Shown: piece after piece, positions 16,740 through 25,787 of the stretch
Numbering within the stretch: the first letter of the stretch is position 1
Layout of the letters: each line of letters opens with the position of its first letter
Assembly: GCA_963837335.1 (NCBI GenBank)
Contig: CAWINS010000011.1
Location: 1 to 64,000, forward strand
Source of the DNA: RYN-230 sp963837335
Lineage (GTDB): Bacteria > Actinomycetota > Actinomycetes > Streptosporangiales > Streptosporangiaceae
Direction: 5' to 3'
Length of the DNA stretch: 64,000 nt
Program-made: the position numbers and the translations under genes
The notes under the pieces: model-generated
What the model was told of the DNA's origin: nothing
The model's database searches: none
The model's input: only the letters and a program-made list of their open reading frames with translations

Positions 16740-17373
16740 CCGGGCGGCCAGGGTAACGCCGGCCCAGCCCGGGCCGAATGGGCCCGGGCCGGGCCAGGTC
16801 CGCGCCGGCCAGGATGCCCCTGGCCAGGTCAAGGATCCAGAGGAGCTGGCCCGGCAGCTCTGCCTGCGGCTGCTCACCGGGCGGCCGCGGACCCGGGCTC
16901 AGCTGGCCGAGGCCATGCGCCGCCACGGCGTGCCCGAGGACGCGGCCGCCGCGGTCCTGGCCCGCTTCGCCGAGGTGGGCCTGATCGACGACGCGGCCTT
17001 CGCCCGCGCGTGGGTCGAGTCGCGGCATCACGGCCGGGGACTGGCGCGCCGGGCGCTTTCGGCCGAACTCAAGCAGCGCGGCGTGGATGGGCAGGACATC
17101 AGCGCGGCGGTCAGTGCCCTCGACCCCGCCGACGAGATGGCCACCGCGCGGCGGCTGGTTGACAAGGGCCTCGCCGCCAGCCGGGGCAAGCCGCTGCCGA
17201 CCCGGATCCGGCGCCTGGTCGGGATGCTGGCCCGGAAGGGCTATCCGGCACCGATCGCCTACCGCGTCGTCCGGGAGGCCATCGAGCAGGAAGGCATCGA
17301 CGCGGCGGACGCCGGGATAGACCTCGATGACCTGGCCTTCACCGCCCTGGACAGCGAAAGTAGCCCAGGGTAA
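16732..17373 (+). CDS. recX: Regulatory protein RecX
   Basis: 213 aa overlapping the recA stop by 8 bp, so translation is coupled. The three-helix RecX repeats are visible: LCLRLLTGRPRTRAQLAEAM, then FAEVGLIDDAAFARAWVESR and GLARRALSAELKQRGVD. RecX caps RecA filaments and blocks ATPase and strand exchange, limiting RecA made after damage. The first 35 residues are Pro/Gly/Gln-rich and not conserved; a later start is possible but none has a better ribosome site. Confidence 0.93.
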   Translation: MPDRAARVTPAQPGPNGPGPGQVRAGQDAPGQVKDPEELARQLCLRLLTGRPRTRAQLAEAMRRHGVPEDAAAAVLARFAEVGLIDDAAFARAWVESRHHGRGLARRALSAELKQRGVDGQDISAAVSALDPADEMATARRLVDKGLAASRGKPLPTRIRRLVGMLARKGYPAPIAYRVVREAIEQEGIDAADAGIDLDDLAFTALDSESSPG

Positions 17374-17913
17374 AAGCGCGGTTCCGCAGGGTAAGACTTG
17401 AGAAGAACGCAACGCACGGCTTGCCCAAAACGTTATCTCCGCTTAACCTCACGGCAGCGAGGTGTTACTCCGCGCCATGCGGATGAAACGAGTAAATACG
17501 GCTCGTGACCGGCTGACGGTCACGGACTTTGATTGGTGTCTGGCCCAGGCGAGGACGCTTGCCCGGGCTGATAGGCCCGGCTTCCGGGCCCCGGACCGGG
17601 GCTCCCAGCCGGGCCAGCAGGACGGCCGGGCTCCGGCCTGGCCGGGACTTTAGGTCCGCGCGCTTTCCGTGAAAGGGTCGCAGTACCCGGGCTGGCGACC
17701 GCCCGGTGCGGTCAGCCGGGTGCTGTGCATCCGGGTGGCCCGGTCAGGCTGGCCTGGCCGGGCTTAGGTCAGCGGTGCGCGCGACACCTCAAGTCTGGCG
17801 TGCTCCGGACGCGCGCTGCGGCCGGTGGATGGCGGGCATGACCCCTCGCTCCAGGGTTTATCCCTGGCACCACACTCTGGTGCCAGGGCCGGCGAGCAGG
17901 ATTGGGGTGTGCC
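17374..17913. other. 540-bp gene-free region between recX and rny
   Basis: No convincing gene is seen. An open frame of 63 codons at 17462-17653 has no family features. The region holds a hairpin at 17504-17524 (CGTGACCG and CGGTCACG around 5 bases). Immediately before rny it holds a pair of overlapping stem-loops, listed separately. It probably contains the rny promoter and leader. Confidence 0.5.
17851..17888 (+). promoter_or_regulatory. Overlapping alternative hairpins in rny leader
   Basis: CCAGGG (17851-17856) can pair with CCCTGG (17862-17867). The same CCCTGG is also the left arm of a stronger perfect 10-bp stem, CCCTGGCACC / GGTGCCAGGG (17862-17871 and 17879-17888). The two structures exclude each other and end 25 bp before the rny ATG. 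Confidence 0.6.
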
Positions 17914-19556
17914 ATGAGCAGCACAATCTCTCTCGTTATCGGGGCGGTCGGGCTGCTGGCCGCCGTGTTTGCGCTCATCGTCGTGCTGCGCAGGCCGCCG
18001 GCCCGGGACCAGCCTGCCGCGGCGGCGACGCCGGTAGCCGAGCCGGCCGGCGCGGAGTCCGCGGCCGTCACGGCCGCCGCCGCAGCGGACGCTGGAGGAA
18101 GCCGGCCAGCGAAGCTGATCAGGTCCGGGCCCGGGCGCAGGCCGAGGCCGCGGCCATCGTGCGCGAAGCGGGGCTGGCCTCGGACAAGGCCGCCCAGGCC
18201 AGCCGGGACGCCGAGGAGGAACTGCGCGCGGTCCGGGTCGAGGCCCGCGACCTGCGGGCCGATCTCGAGCGGCGCGAAGCCCGGCTGGCCGAACGGGAGA
18301 GCCGCCTGGACACCGAGTTCGGCAAGCTGGACGAGCGCTCCGCGAACCTGGACCAGGTCCGGAACGACCTGGAGACCAGGCGGGCCGACCTGGACCGGCT
18401 GGATGAGGAACGTCGCCAGGTCCTGGAGCAGACCGCCGGGCTGACCGCGGACCAGGCCAAGGCGGAACTGGTCACCGGCATCCAGAACCAGGCCAAGCGC
18501 GAGGCGGCGCTGCTGGTCAGGGAGACGGAGAACGCGGCGCGGCGGGACGGCGAGGAACGGGCCCGGCGGATCGTGACCCTGGCCATCCAGCGGGTGGCCA
18601 GCGAGCAGACCAGCGAGTCCGTCGTCTCCGTGCTGCACCTTCCGGGCGACGAGATGAAGGGCCGGATCATCGGCCGGGAGGGCCGGAACATCCGGGCCTT
18701 CGAGTCCGTCACCGGGGTCAACCTCATCATCGACGACACCCCCGAGGCGGTCCTGCTTTCCTGCTTCGACCCGGTCCGCCGTGAGGTCGGACGGCTCACC
18801 CTGGAACGGCTCGTCCTGGACGGGCGGATCCACCCGCAGCGCATCGAGGAGGCCTACGAGCGCAGCAAGGGCGAGGTGGAGCAGTTGTGCGTGCGGGCGG
18901 GGGAGGACGCGATGGTGGAACTGTCCATCACCGACCTGCACCCGGAACTGGTCACCCTGCTCGGCCGGCTGCGCTACCGCACCTCTTACGGCCAGAACGT
19001 GCTCCGCCACCTGGTCGAGTCCGCGCACATCGCCGGCATGATGGCCAGCGAGCTCGGCATGGACCCGGCCCTGCTGAAACGTTGCACGGTGCTGCACGAC
19101 GTGGGCAAGGCCCTGACCCATGAGGTCGAGGGCAGCCACGCCCTGATCGGCGCCGAGATCGCGCGGCGTTACGGTGAGCCCGCCGACGTGGTGCACGCGA
19201 TCGAGGCCCATCACAACGAGGTCGAGGTCCGCACCGTCGAGGCCGTGCTCACCCAGGCCGCCGACGCGATCAGCGGTGGGCGGCCGGGCGCCCGGCGCGA
19301 GTCCCTGGAGGCCTACGTGAAGCGGCTGGAGCGGCTGGAGCAGATCGCCACCGCCCAGCCGGGGGTCGAAAAGGTGTTCGCCATGCAGGCCGGCCGGGAG
19401 ATCCGGGTGATGGTCAAGCCCGAGCGGGTGGACGATATCCAGGCCCAGGTCATCGCGCGGGACGTGGCCAAGCAGGTGGAAGAGGAACTCACCTACCCGG
19501 GCCAGATCCGGGTCACGGTGGTCCGGGAATCACGCGCCACCGAGTTCGCCCGCTGA
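17914..19556 (+). CDS. rny: Ribonuclease Y, one frameshift
   Basis: The product starts at the ATG at 17914 with a membrane anchor (ISLVIGAVGLLAAVFALIVVL). It changes frame at about 18094-18110 and then runs intact to 19556. A single missing base explains the break. After the anchor comes a long coiled coil (about 60-200, ERREARLAERESRLDTEF), the KH domain (MKGRIIGREGRNIRAFE), the HD phosphohydrolase domain with HDVGKALTHE, and the C-terminal domain ending VTVVRESRATEFAR. RNase Y is a membrane-bound endoribonuclease that starts mRNA decay. The 3' end overlaps the convergent peptidase gene by 27 bp. The break falls in the variable linker and is most simply an assembly indel. Confidence 0.88.
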
Positions 19557-21629
19557 CACGGGCTGGGCCATGGGCACGTCCCCCTGCTGGGCCGCCGCTG
19601 CCTCCTGGGCCAGCCGCCGCGGCTCGGTGAGGCTGAGCTGCGGGACGCCGGGCGGGGTGAAGCCGAGCACCTGCCCGTAGAACGAGAGTTCTGCCTCGAG
19701 CGCGGCGATGATCGTCTCGGTCCGGCGGAAACCGTGCGACTCGCCCTTGAAGGTGAGCAGGGCGTGCCGGATGCCGTGGGCGGACAGGTCGGCCGCGATG
19801 CTCTCGGCCTGGCGGGGGGGCACGATCGGGTCATCGAGACCCTGGAGCAGCAGGACCGGGCAGGTCGCGTCGGTCACGTGGCCGGCCGGGGAACGTTCCG
19901 CGTAGACGTACTCGAAGCCGGGCAGCGGGCCGATCAGGCCGTCCAGGTAGTGCGACTCGAAGTCGTGCGTCTCCGCCGCGAACTCGCGCAGGTCGGCCAC
20001 CCCGAAATAGGACGCCGCCGCGCTGAACACCGGCTGCCTGGCCGCCTGCGTGGTCACGGCGGCCAGCGCGGTCCAGCCGCCCGCCGACGCGCCCCGGACC
20101 CCGAGTCGCCGCGGATCGGCCTCGTCCTTGTCGGCCAGCGCCAGCCCGGCCGCCACCACGTCCTCCACGTCCACCACGCCCCACTGCATGCGCAGCCGCT
20201 CCCGGTAACTGCGGCCGTACCCGGTGGAGCCCCCGTAGTTCACGTCGATGACGCCGATGCCGCGGCTGGTGAAGTAGGCCTTCTCCAGATCGAGCAGGCC
20301 GACCACGTGCGAGGTGGGGCCGCCGTGGGCCCAGACGATGTAGGGCGGCAGTTCCCCGTCCGGTGCCACCGCGTCCGGGTGCGTCGGCGGGTACACCAGC
20401 GCGTGCACGTTGCGCCCGTAGTGTCCTTCCAGCCGGACCTGGTCCGGCACCGGCAGGTACCCGGCCTCGGGAACCTCCTCGGTCTCCCGGCGCAGCACCT
20501 CGGACTTCCCGCTGGCCGCGTCGACCCGCACCACGGACAGCGGGGTCTGCGGGCCACCGGCCACCGCGACGATCGTGTCCCCGTCCGCGGACACGCCACC
20601 ATGAAACTCCTGGAACGGCAGGTCGAGGTCGGCGATCTCCCCCGTCTCCGGGTCGAGCAGCCCCAGCCGCATACCGCCCTGACCGTGCAGCACCGCCAGC
20701 CGGCCGTCGCCCAGCATCGCGTACGGCCGCCCGCCCAGCTGCCACAACGGCTCGGCGAACTCCTCCTCGGCCGGGTACAGCGCCTGGGCCGGCTCGCCGA
20801 CCAGGCCGACCTGATACAGGTTCCACCAGCCGGGCCAGTCCGAGGCCACGTACAGGCTGGTCTCAGTGCGCCACACGGGCGCCAGCACGGACTCCCTCAT
20901 CCCGCCCTTAACCAGCCGCCCGCGCCCCAGCACCCCCCCGGAGATCTGGGCTACCCGCAATTCGGTCCCATCCCAGGGCATCCGCGGGTGATTCCAGCAG
21001 ATCCAGGCCAGCCGGCTCCCATCCGGGGACAACGTGGGGAAGGCAAAAAAATCGGAGCCGCTGACCAGCTCACGGATAGCCGCGGGATCTTCCGCCGCGC
21101 TCCCGTCCAGCGGCACCGCCACCAGGCTGCGGGTGATCTTGCCGCCCTCGTGCCGCTCCTGGACGGACCACACCTCCTGCCCATCCGCTGACAAGATGAA
21201 GTCCGCGAAACGCAGCTCGCCAAGCCCGTCGTCGGTGGCCGGCGGGGTCAGCGGCACCGGGGATGATGCCTCCGCAAGGTACAGCCGCTGGTCGGCGTAG
21301 TTCGCGAACACAATGGCCTGGCCCGCCGCGGCGGTGCTGCCGTCCCGGGGCCTCCCGGGCACCGGCAGGTACGACCGCCCGCCGTACTCGTGCACGCGGC
21401 TGCGCGCGTTCCACGGCGCGGGCAGCAACGCCTGCTGATGACCGGCTGCGTCACAGTGCACCACCGTCACCCGGCCGCCCTCGTCCGGGCGCCCCTCCTG
21501 CCACCACACATCGGTGCCGATAACTATCGGGTAGGAGATCAGCACCTGTCCCTTGGCCACGTCGGCCGCGGTGATGGGGGAAGGCCAGGCGCCGTAGGGG
21601 ATTCGGGGAGCTGAAACGCTGTCTGTCAT
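19530..21629 (-). CDS. S9 prolyl-oligopeptidase-like serine peptidase
   Basis: 699 aa. The N-terminal two thirds is a beta-propeller with repeated strands (LRFADFILSADGQEVWSVQE, FAFPTLSPDGSRLAWICW). The C-terminal alpha/beta-hydrolase domain carries the catalytic triad: Ser515 in GASAGG, Asp599/600 in LDDPIVPP and His632 in ESHGFR. This architecture belongs to dipeptidyl or acylaminoacyl peptidases of family S9, which cut short peptides admitted through the propeller. No signal peptide is seen, so it is probably cytoplasmic. It ends inside the 3' end of rny and is divergent from miaB. Confidence 0.9.
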   Translation of the reverse strand: MTDSVSAPRIPYGAWPSPITAADVAKGQVLISYPIVIGTDVWWQEGRPDEGGRVTVVHCDAAGHQQALLPAPWNARSRVHEYGGRSYLPVPGRPRDGSTAAAGQAIVFANYADQRLYLAEASSPVPLTPPATDDGLGELRFADFILSADGQEVWSVQERHEGGKITRSLVAVPLDGSAAEDPAAIRELVSGSDFFAFPTLSPDGSRLAWICWNHPRMPWDGTELRVAQISGGVLGRGRLVKGGMRESVLAPVWRTETSLYVASDWPGWWNLYQVGLVGEPAQALYPAEEEFAEPLWQLGGRPYAMLGDGRLAVLHGQGGMRLGLLDPETGEIADLDLPFQEFHGGVSADGDTIVAVAGGPQTPLSVVRVDAASGKSEVLRRETEEVPEAGYLPVPDQVRLEGHYGRNVHALVYPPTHPDAVAPDGELPPYIVWAHGGPTSHVVGLLDLEKAYFTSRGIGVIDVNYGGSTGYGRSYRERLRMQWGVVDVEDVVAAGLALADKDEADPRRLGVRGASAGGWTALAAVTTQAARQPVFSAAASYFGVADLREFAAETHDFESHYLDGLIGPLPGFEYVYAERSPAGHVTDATCPVLLLQGLDDPIVPPRQAESIAADLSAHGIRHALLTFKGESHGFRRTETIIAALEAELSFYGQVLGFTPPGVPQLSLTEPRRLAQEAAAAQQGDVPMAQPVSAGELGGA

Positions 21630-21665
21630 AGGGGATATCGTCTACCATTCGCGGGTCTGCCAGGG

Positions 21666-21714
21666 GAGATTCCGGACATGCCACAGGACTCCCCGGAGAG
21701 ATTCCGGACATGCC
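21666..21714. repeat. 17-bp direct repeat between S9 peptidase gene and miaB
   Basis: GAGATTCCGGACATGCC occurs at 21666-21682 and again, perfectly, at 21698-21714. The 32-bp offset is close to three helical turns, so a dimeric regulator could bind both on one face. The intergenic region is divergent, so either gene could be the target. Confidence 0.65.
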
Positions 21715-21742
21715 GTGCAGTGCGCGTACCCTCGGATGCGAA

Positions 21743-23213
21743 ATGAGCGCCTCCCGCACCTATCAGATACGCACCTACGGGTGCCAGATGAACATGCACG
21801 ACTCCGAGCGGCTGGCTGGCCTGCTCGAAGACGCCGGTTATCAGCGTGCCCCCAGCGGGGAACCCGCGGACGTTGTCGTATTCAACACCTGCGCGGTCCG
21901 CGAGAACGCCGATAACCGGCTCTACGGCAACCTGGGCCATCTGCTTCCGGTCAAGCAGTCCCGGCCGGGAATGCAGATCGCCGTGGGCGGATGCCTGGCC
22001 CAGAAGGACCGGGCCGGAATCGCCGAGCGGGCGCCCTGGGTCGATGTCGTGTTCGGCACGCACAATATCGGCTCGCTGCCCGCCCTGCTCGAACGGGCGC
22101 GGGTGCAACGAAGCCGCGCAGGTGGAGATCGCCGAGTCGCTGGAGCGGTTCCCCTCGGTCCTGCCGGCCCGCCGCGAGTCCAGCTATTCCGCCTGGGTGG
22201 CCATCTCGGTGGGCTGCAACAACACCTGCACGTTCTGCATCGTGCCGAGCCTGCGCGGGCGGGAGGAGGACCGGCGGCCAGGCGACGTGCTGGCCGAGAT
22301 CCGCGCGCTGACCGGGGAGGGGGTCATCGAGGTCACCCTGCTCGGGCAGAACGTGAACTCCTACGGTGTCGGCTTCGGTGACCGGCTGGCCTTCGGCAAG
22401 CTGCTGCGGGCCTGTGGCGGGATCGACGGGCTTGAGCGGGTGCGCTTCACCTCGCCGCACCCGCGGGACTTCACCGACGACGTGATCACCGCCATGGCCG
22501 AGACGCCGAACGTGATGCCGCAGCTGCATATGCCCTTGCAGTCCGGTTCCGACGCGGTGCTGCGGGCCATGCGCCGCGCCTACCGGCGGGAGAAGTACCT
22601 GGCCATCCTGGACCGGGTCCGGGCGGCCATGCCGGACGCCGCCATCACGACCGACATCATCGTGGGCTTCCCCGGTGAGACCGACCGTGACTTCGAGGAC
22701 ACCCTCGACCTGGTCCGCCAGGCGCGCTTCGCCGGGGCGTTCACGTTCCAGTACTCGCCGCGCCCGGGCACCCCGGCGGCCGGGATGGACGGGCAGGTAC
22801 CCCCGGCTGTGGTCGCGGAGCGCTATCAGCGGCTCGCCGCGCTGGTCGAGGACGTGTCGCTGGCCGAGAACGAGGTGTTCGCCGGCCGCGACGTCGAGGT
22901 GCTGGTGGCCGAGGGTGAGGGCCGTAAGGACGGCGCCACCCACCGGCTGTCCGGCCGGGCCCGGGACAACCGGCTGGTGCACTTCGCCCCGGGCGATACC
23001 GCGCCGCGCCCGGGCGACCTGGTCACGACGACGGTGACCCGGGCCGCCCCGCACTACCTGGTCGCGGACGGCGGCCCGCGGACGGTCCGGCGTACCCGTG
23101 GCGGCGACGCCTGGCAGGCCCGCCGGGACGGCCCGCCACCGGCCGCCACGGACGGGCCGGCGGTGGCGGCCGCGGTGCCGCTCGGCATGCCCGCCGTCGG
23201 CCGTCCCGCCTGA
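21743..23213 (+). CDS. miaB: tRNA-2-methylthio-N6-dimethylallyladenosine synthase MiaB, one frameshift
   Basis: Starts at the ATG at 21743. An extra base near 22105 splits the gene: the first part ends in LPALLERARV and the second resumes one frame over at NEAAQVEIAESLERFPS. Joined, it is about 490 aa. The N-terminal domain holds the second-cluster cysteines (TYGCQMNMHDSE, NTCAVREN, VGGCLAQ), the radical-SAM loop is CNNTCTFCIVP, and a TRAM domain lies before a Pro/Ala tail. MiaB adds the methylthio group to i6A37 of tRNAs, the step after MiaA, whose gene lies 0.8 kb downstream. An assembly indel is likely. Confidence 0.92.
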
Positions 23214-23345
23214 CCGCCACCCGCCTTGACCTCTTGCGGCAATTCGTGATCGAATGCTCACTTAGTGCGATCAACCCTGCCCTCCGGACCTGCGTCTGCA
23301 CAGGTGGGCGGCCTATGGGGCCGCCATCATCAAGGGGGGACATTC

Positions 23346-23906
23346 ATGCTGTTTTCCGTGAGTACCGTCCGCCGGGCCGCTGTGGCCCTGGCGGTCGGCT
23401 GCGCCACCGCGCTGACCGTGACGGCCGCCTCGGCGGCCCCGACCACCCCCGCGCACTCGGCGCGGCCGGCGGCCATCCCGACCTGCGCGCGGGACAACCT
23501 GAAGTTCCACGTGAGCCAGGGCAGCGGCGCCGCGGGCACCTTCACCTACCTGCTGAGGTTCACCAACACCTCGCGCCGCACCTGCTACCTGTTCGGGTTC
23601 CCGGGCGTCGCGGCGGTGAACCGGCACGGGCGGCAGCTGGGCAGCCCGGCGGCCTGGGTGGCGGGGGCGCCGCTGCGGGTGGTCACCCTGCGGCGTGGCT
23701 GGACCGGGCACGCGGTGCTGCGGATCACCGATGCCGCGTTCTTCCCGCACCGGCTGTGCCGCCCCGCCAGGGCCCGCGGCCTGCGGGTCATCCCGCCGAG
23801 CCGGGTGGCGCCGGGGTTTGCCCGGCTCCGCTTCCTGGCCTGTTCCCGCCCGGGCCTCGTCTACCTGCGGGTCCAGCGGATCCAGCCGGGCCGCGGCCAC
23901 CTCTGA
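23346..23906 (+). CDS. Secreted DUF4232 protein
   Basis: I chose the ATG at 23346 (AAGGGGGGA 6 bp upstream) because a clean signal peptide begins there: MLFSVSTVRRAAVALAVG with cleavage likely after AASA. The mature part is a DUF4232 beta-sandwich (LKFHVSQGSG, LRFTNTSRRTCYLFGFPG) with conserved cysteines that could form disulfides. The product is 186 aa. DUF4232 proteins are common, secreted and of unknown function. A GGCGGCC/GGCCGCC hairpin (23307-23325) sits in the 5' leader. Confidence 0.8.
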   Translation: MLFSVSTVRRAAVALAVGCATALTVTAASAAPTTPAHSARPAAIPTCARDNLKFHVSQGSGAAGTFTYLLRFTNTSRRTCYLFGFPGVAAVNRHGRQLGSPAAWVAGAPLRVVTLRRGWTGHAVLRITDAAFFPHRLCRPARARGLRVIPPSRVAPGFARLRFLACSRPGLVYLRVQRIQPGRGHL

Positions 23907-24009
23907 GGCCTGATCCGCCCGGTCCCGGGGATGGCCGGGACCGGGCGGGCGGCCGCGCGGGCGGGCCGGGCTGGAGCCCGGACCGCCCGCCGGATGGCAC
24001 ACTGTCGGC

Positions 24010-25014
24010 ATGGCAGACCCGGTGCTCGCGGTGCTCGGTCCCACCGCGGCCGGGAAGTCGGATCTCGCCCTGCGGCTGGCTGGTGAGCTCGGCGGCGAGA
24101 TCATCAACGCCGACTCCATGCAGCTGTACCGGGGCATGGACATCGGCACGGCCAAGCTCACCGTGGCCCAGCGCCAGGGCATCCCGCATCATCTGCTCGA
24201 CGTGTGGGACGTGCGGTATCCCGCCAACGTGGCCGAATATCAGCGGATGGCGCGGGAGACCATCGCTGAGGTGACCGCCCGCGGCCGGGTACCGATCCTG
24301 GTCGGCGGCTCCGGGCTGTACCTGCGCGCCGCCCTGGATGACCTGAACTTCCCCGGCACCGACCCCGCCGTCCGGGAGCGGCTCGAGGCTGAACTGGCCG
24401 CGCGGGGCCCGGCCGAGCTGCACGCGAGGCTGGCCACGCTCGACCCCGGTGCGGCCGCGGGCATCCTGCCCAGCAACGGCCGCCGGCTCGTCCGCGCGCT
24501 GGAGGTCATCGAGCTGTCCGGGCAGCCGTTCACCGCGACGCTGCCGCGCTATGAGTCGCTGTACCCCTCGGTGCAGATCGGGCTGCGGGTCAGCCGCGGC
24601 GAACTGGACCGCCGGATCGCCGTCCGGGTGGCGCAGATGTGGCGGGCGGGCCTGGTGGACGAGGTGCGCGGGCTGGAGCAGGCGGGGCTGCGCGAGGGCC
24701 GGACCGCCAGCCAGGCGCTCGGCTACGCGCAGGTGCTGCGGGTCCTGGCCGGGGAGTGGGACGAGGACGAGGCCCGTGAGCAGACCGTCAAGGCCACCCG
24801 GCGGTTCGCCCGCCGCCAGGAGGCTTGGTTCCGCCGCGACCCCCGGGTGATCTGGCTGGACGCCGGTCCCGGCGCGGACCTGCCGGCCCAGGCACTGGCT
24901 ACGATCAAGAGATGCCATCCGCCCAGGAGCCACTCACCGAGCGCCAGTTCACCGAGCGCGAATTTAGCCAGCGCGAGTTCGCCAAGGGCCACGGCACCGA
25001 GAACGACTTCGTGA
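24010..25014 (+). CDS. miaA: tRNA dimethylallyltransferase MiaA
   Basis: 334 aa, with P-loop GPTAAGKS at 10-17, DSMQLYRGMDIGTAK, and the GSGLYLRA and LGYAQVL motifs of the family. It transfers dimethylallyl from DMAPP to A37 of tRNAs reading UNN codons and supplies the substrate of MiaB. The last 35 residues (SHSPSASSPSANLASASSP) are low-complexity and non-conserved. They arise because the frame runs 103 bp into dapF over a set of 15-bp repeats. Confidence 0.96.
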   Translation: MADPVLAVLGPTAAGKSDLALRLAGELGGEIINADSMQLYRGMDIGTAKLTVAQRQGIPHHLLDVWDVRYPANVAEYQRMARETIAEVTARGRVPILVGGSGLYLRAALDDLNFPGTDPAVRERLEAELAARGPAELHARLATLDPGAAAGILPSNGRRLVRALEVIELSGQPFTATLPRYESLYPSVQIGLRVSRGELDRRIAVRVAQMWRAGLVDEVRGLEQAGLREGRTASQALGYAQVLRVLAGEWDEDEAREQTVKATRRFARRQEAWFRRDPRVIWLDAGPGADLPAQALATIKRCHPPRSHSPSASSPSANLASASSPRATAPRTTS

Positions 25015-25787
25015 TCCTGCCCGATCCCCACGGCGAGCATGAGCTCACTCCGGCCGCCGCGGCGCGGCTGTGTGACCGCCGGGCCGGGATCGGGGCGGAC
25101 GGCGTGCTGCGGGTGGTCCGGACCGGCCCGGGGGAAGACGGCCCGGAGTGGTTCATGGACTACCGCAACGCCGACGGCAGCATCGCCGAGATGTGCGGCA
25201 ACGGCGCCCGCGTGTTCGCCCGCTACCTGCTGGAGCACGGCCTGGCCGCCGGGCCGTCGTTCGCGGTGGCGACCCGGTCCGGGATCCGCCAGGTCCGGGT
25301 GGAACCGGACGGCCAGATCAGCGTGGACATGGGCCCGGCCGCCGTCCTCGGCCCGGGGCAGGCCGTGATCGGCGGCGTGATCCGGGACGGCCTGCGGGTC
25401 AGCGTCGGCAACCCGCACCTGGTCTGCCTGGTAGACGACGCGCTGGGCAAGTTCGACCTGGCCGTGCCGCCCGGCCTGGACCCGGCCGACTTCCCGGACG
25501 GCGGCAACGTGGAACTGGTCCGGCGGACCGGGCCGGACGCCATCAGCATGCGGGTGCACGAGCGGGGCTCGGGCGAGACGCGCTCCTGTGGTACCGGCGC
25601 GGTCGCGGCTGCGGCAGCAGCAGCCGCTGTGTCCTCCGCAACGAAAACCGCCCCCCGCCAGTGGCACGTCACGGTGCCGGGTGGTGAGCTGCTGGTGACC
25701 CTGGAGGCCGGGACCAGCTGGCTGACCGGGCCCGCGGTGATCGTGGCCGAGGGGGAACTCGACCCGGACTGGCTGGCGGCCCGCTAG
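24912..25787 (+). CDS. dapF: Diaminopimelate epimerase
   Basis: 291 aa from the ATG at 24912, the only start before the conserved KGHGTENDFVI. The gene therefore overlaps miaA by 103 bp. The two catalytic cysteines are Cys95 (MCGNGARVFARYL) and Cys226 (GETRSCGTGA). It converts LL- to meso-diaminopimelate for lysine and peptidoglycan. The 18-residue N-terminal extension repeats a five-residue unit (ERQFT, EREFS, QREFA) encoded by 15-bp tandem repeats and is not part of the normal family fold. Confidence 0.96.
   Translation: MPSAQEPLTERQFTEREFSQREFAKGHGTENDFVILPDPHGEHELTPAAAARLCDRRAGIGADGVLRVVRTGPGEDGPEWFMDYRNADGSIAEMCGNGARVFARYLLEHGLAAGPSFAVATRSGIRQVRVEPDGQISVDMGPAAVLGPGQAVIGGVIRDGLRVSVGNPHLVCLVDDALGKFDLAVPPGLDPADFPDGGNVELVRRTGPDAISMRVHERGSGETRSCGTGAVAAAAAAAAVSSATKTAPRQWHVTVPGGELLVTLEAGTSWLTGPAVIVAEGELDPDWLAAR
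24939..24983 (+). repeat. 15-bp tandem repeats x3 at dapF start
   Basis: Units at 24939-24953, 24954-24968 and 24969-24983 share the core GAGCGC-A-TT. They are read in two frames at once, as the tail of MiaA and the head of DapF. Confidence 0.75.

Noticed and set aside
15162..16877. A 571-codon minus-strand open frame over recA
   Set aside because: Pure antisense of recA and pcm; no start signal and no protein features.
17462..17653. A 63-codon open frame between recX and rny
   Set aside because: No ribosome site, no family match I recognise and a low-complexity C-terminal part; it overlaps a hairpin. I list the region as gene-free.
17902..18444. A separate membrane protein of 180 aa before rny
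   Set aside because: Its first 60 residues are the RNase Y membrane anchor and linker; the rest is out-of-frame rny coiled coil.
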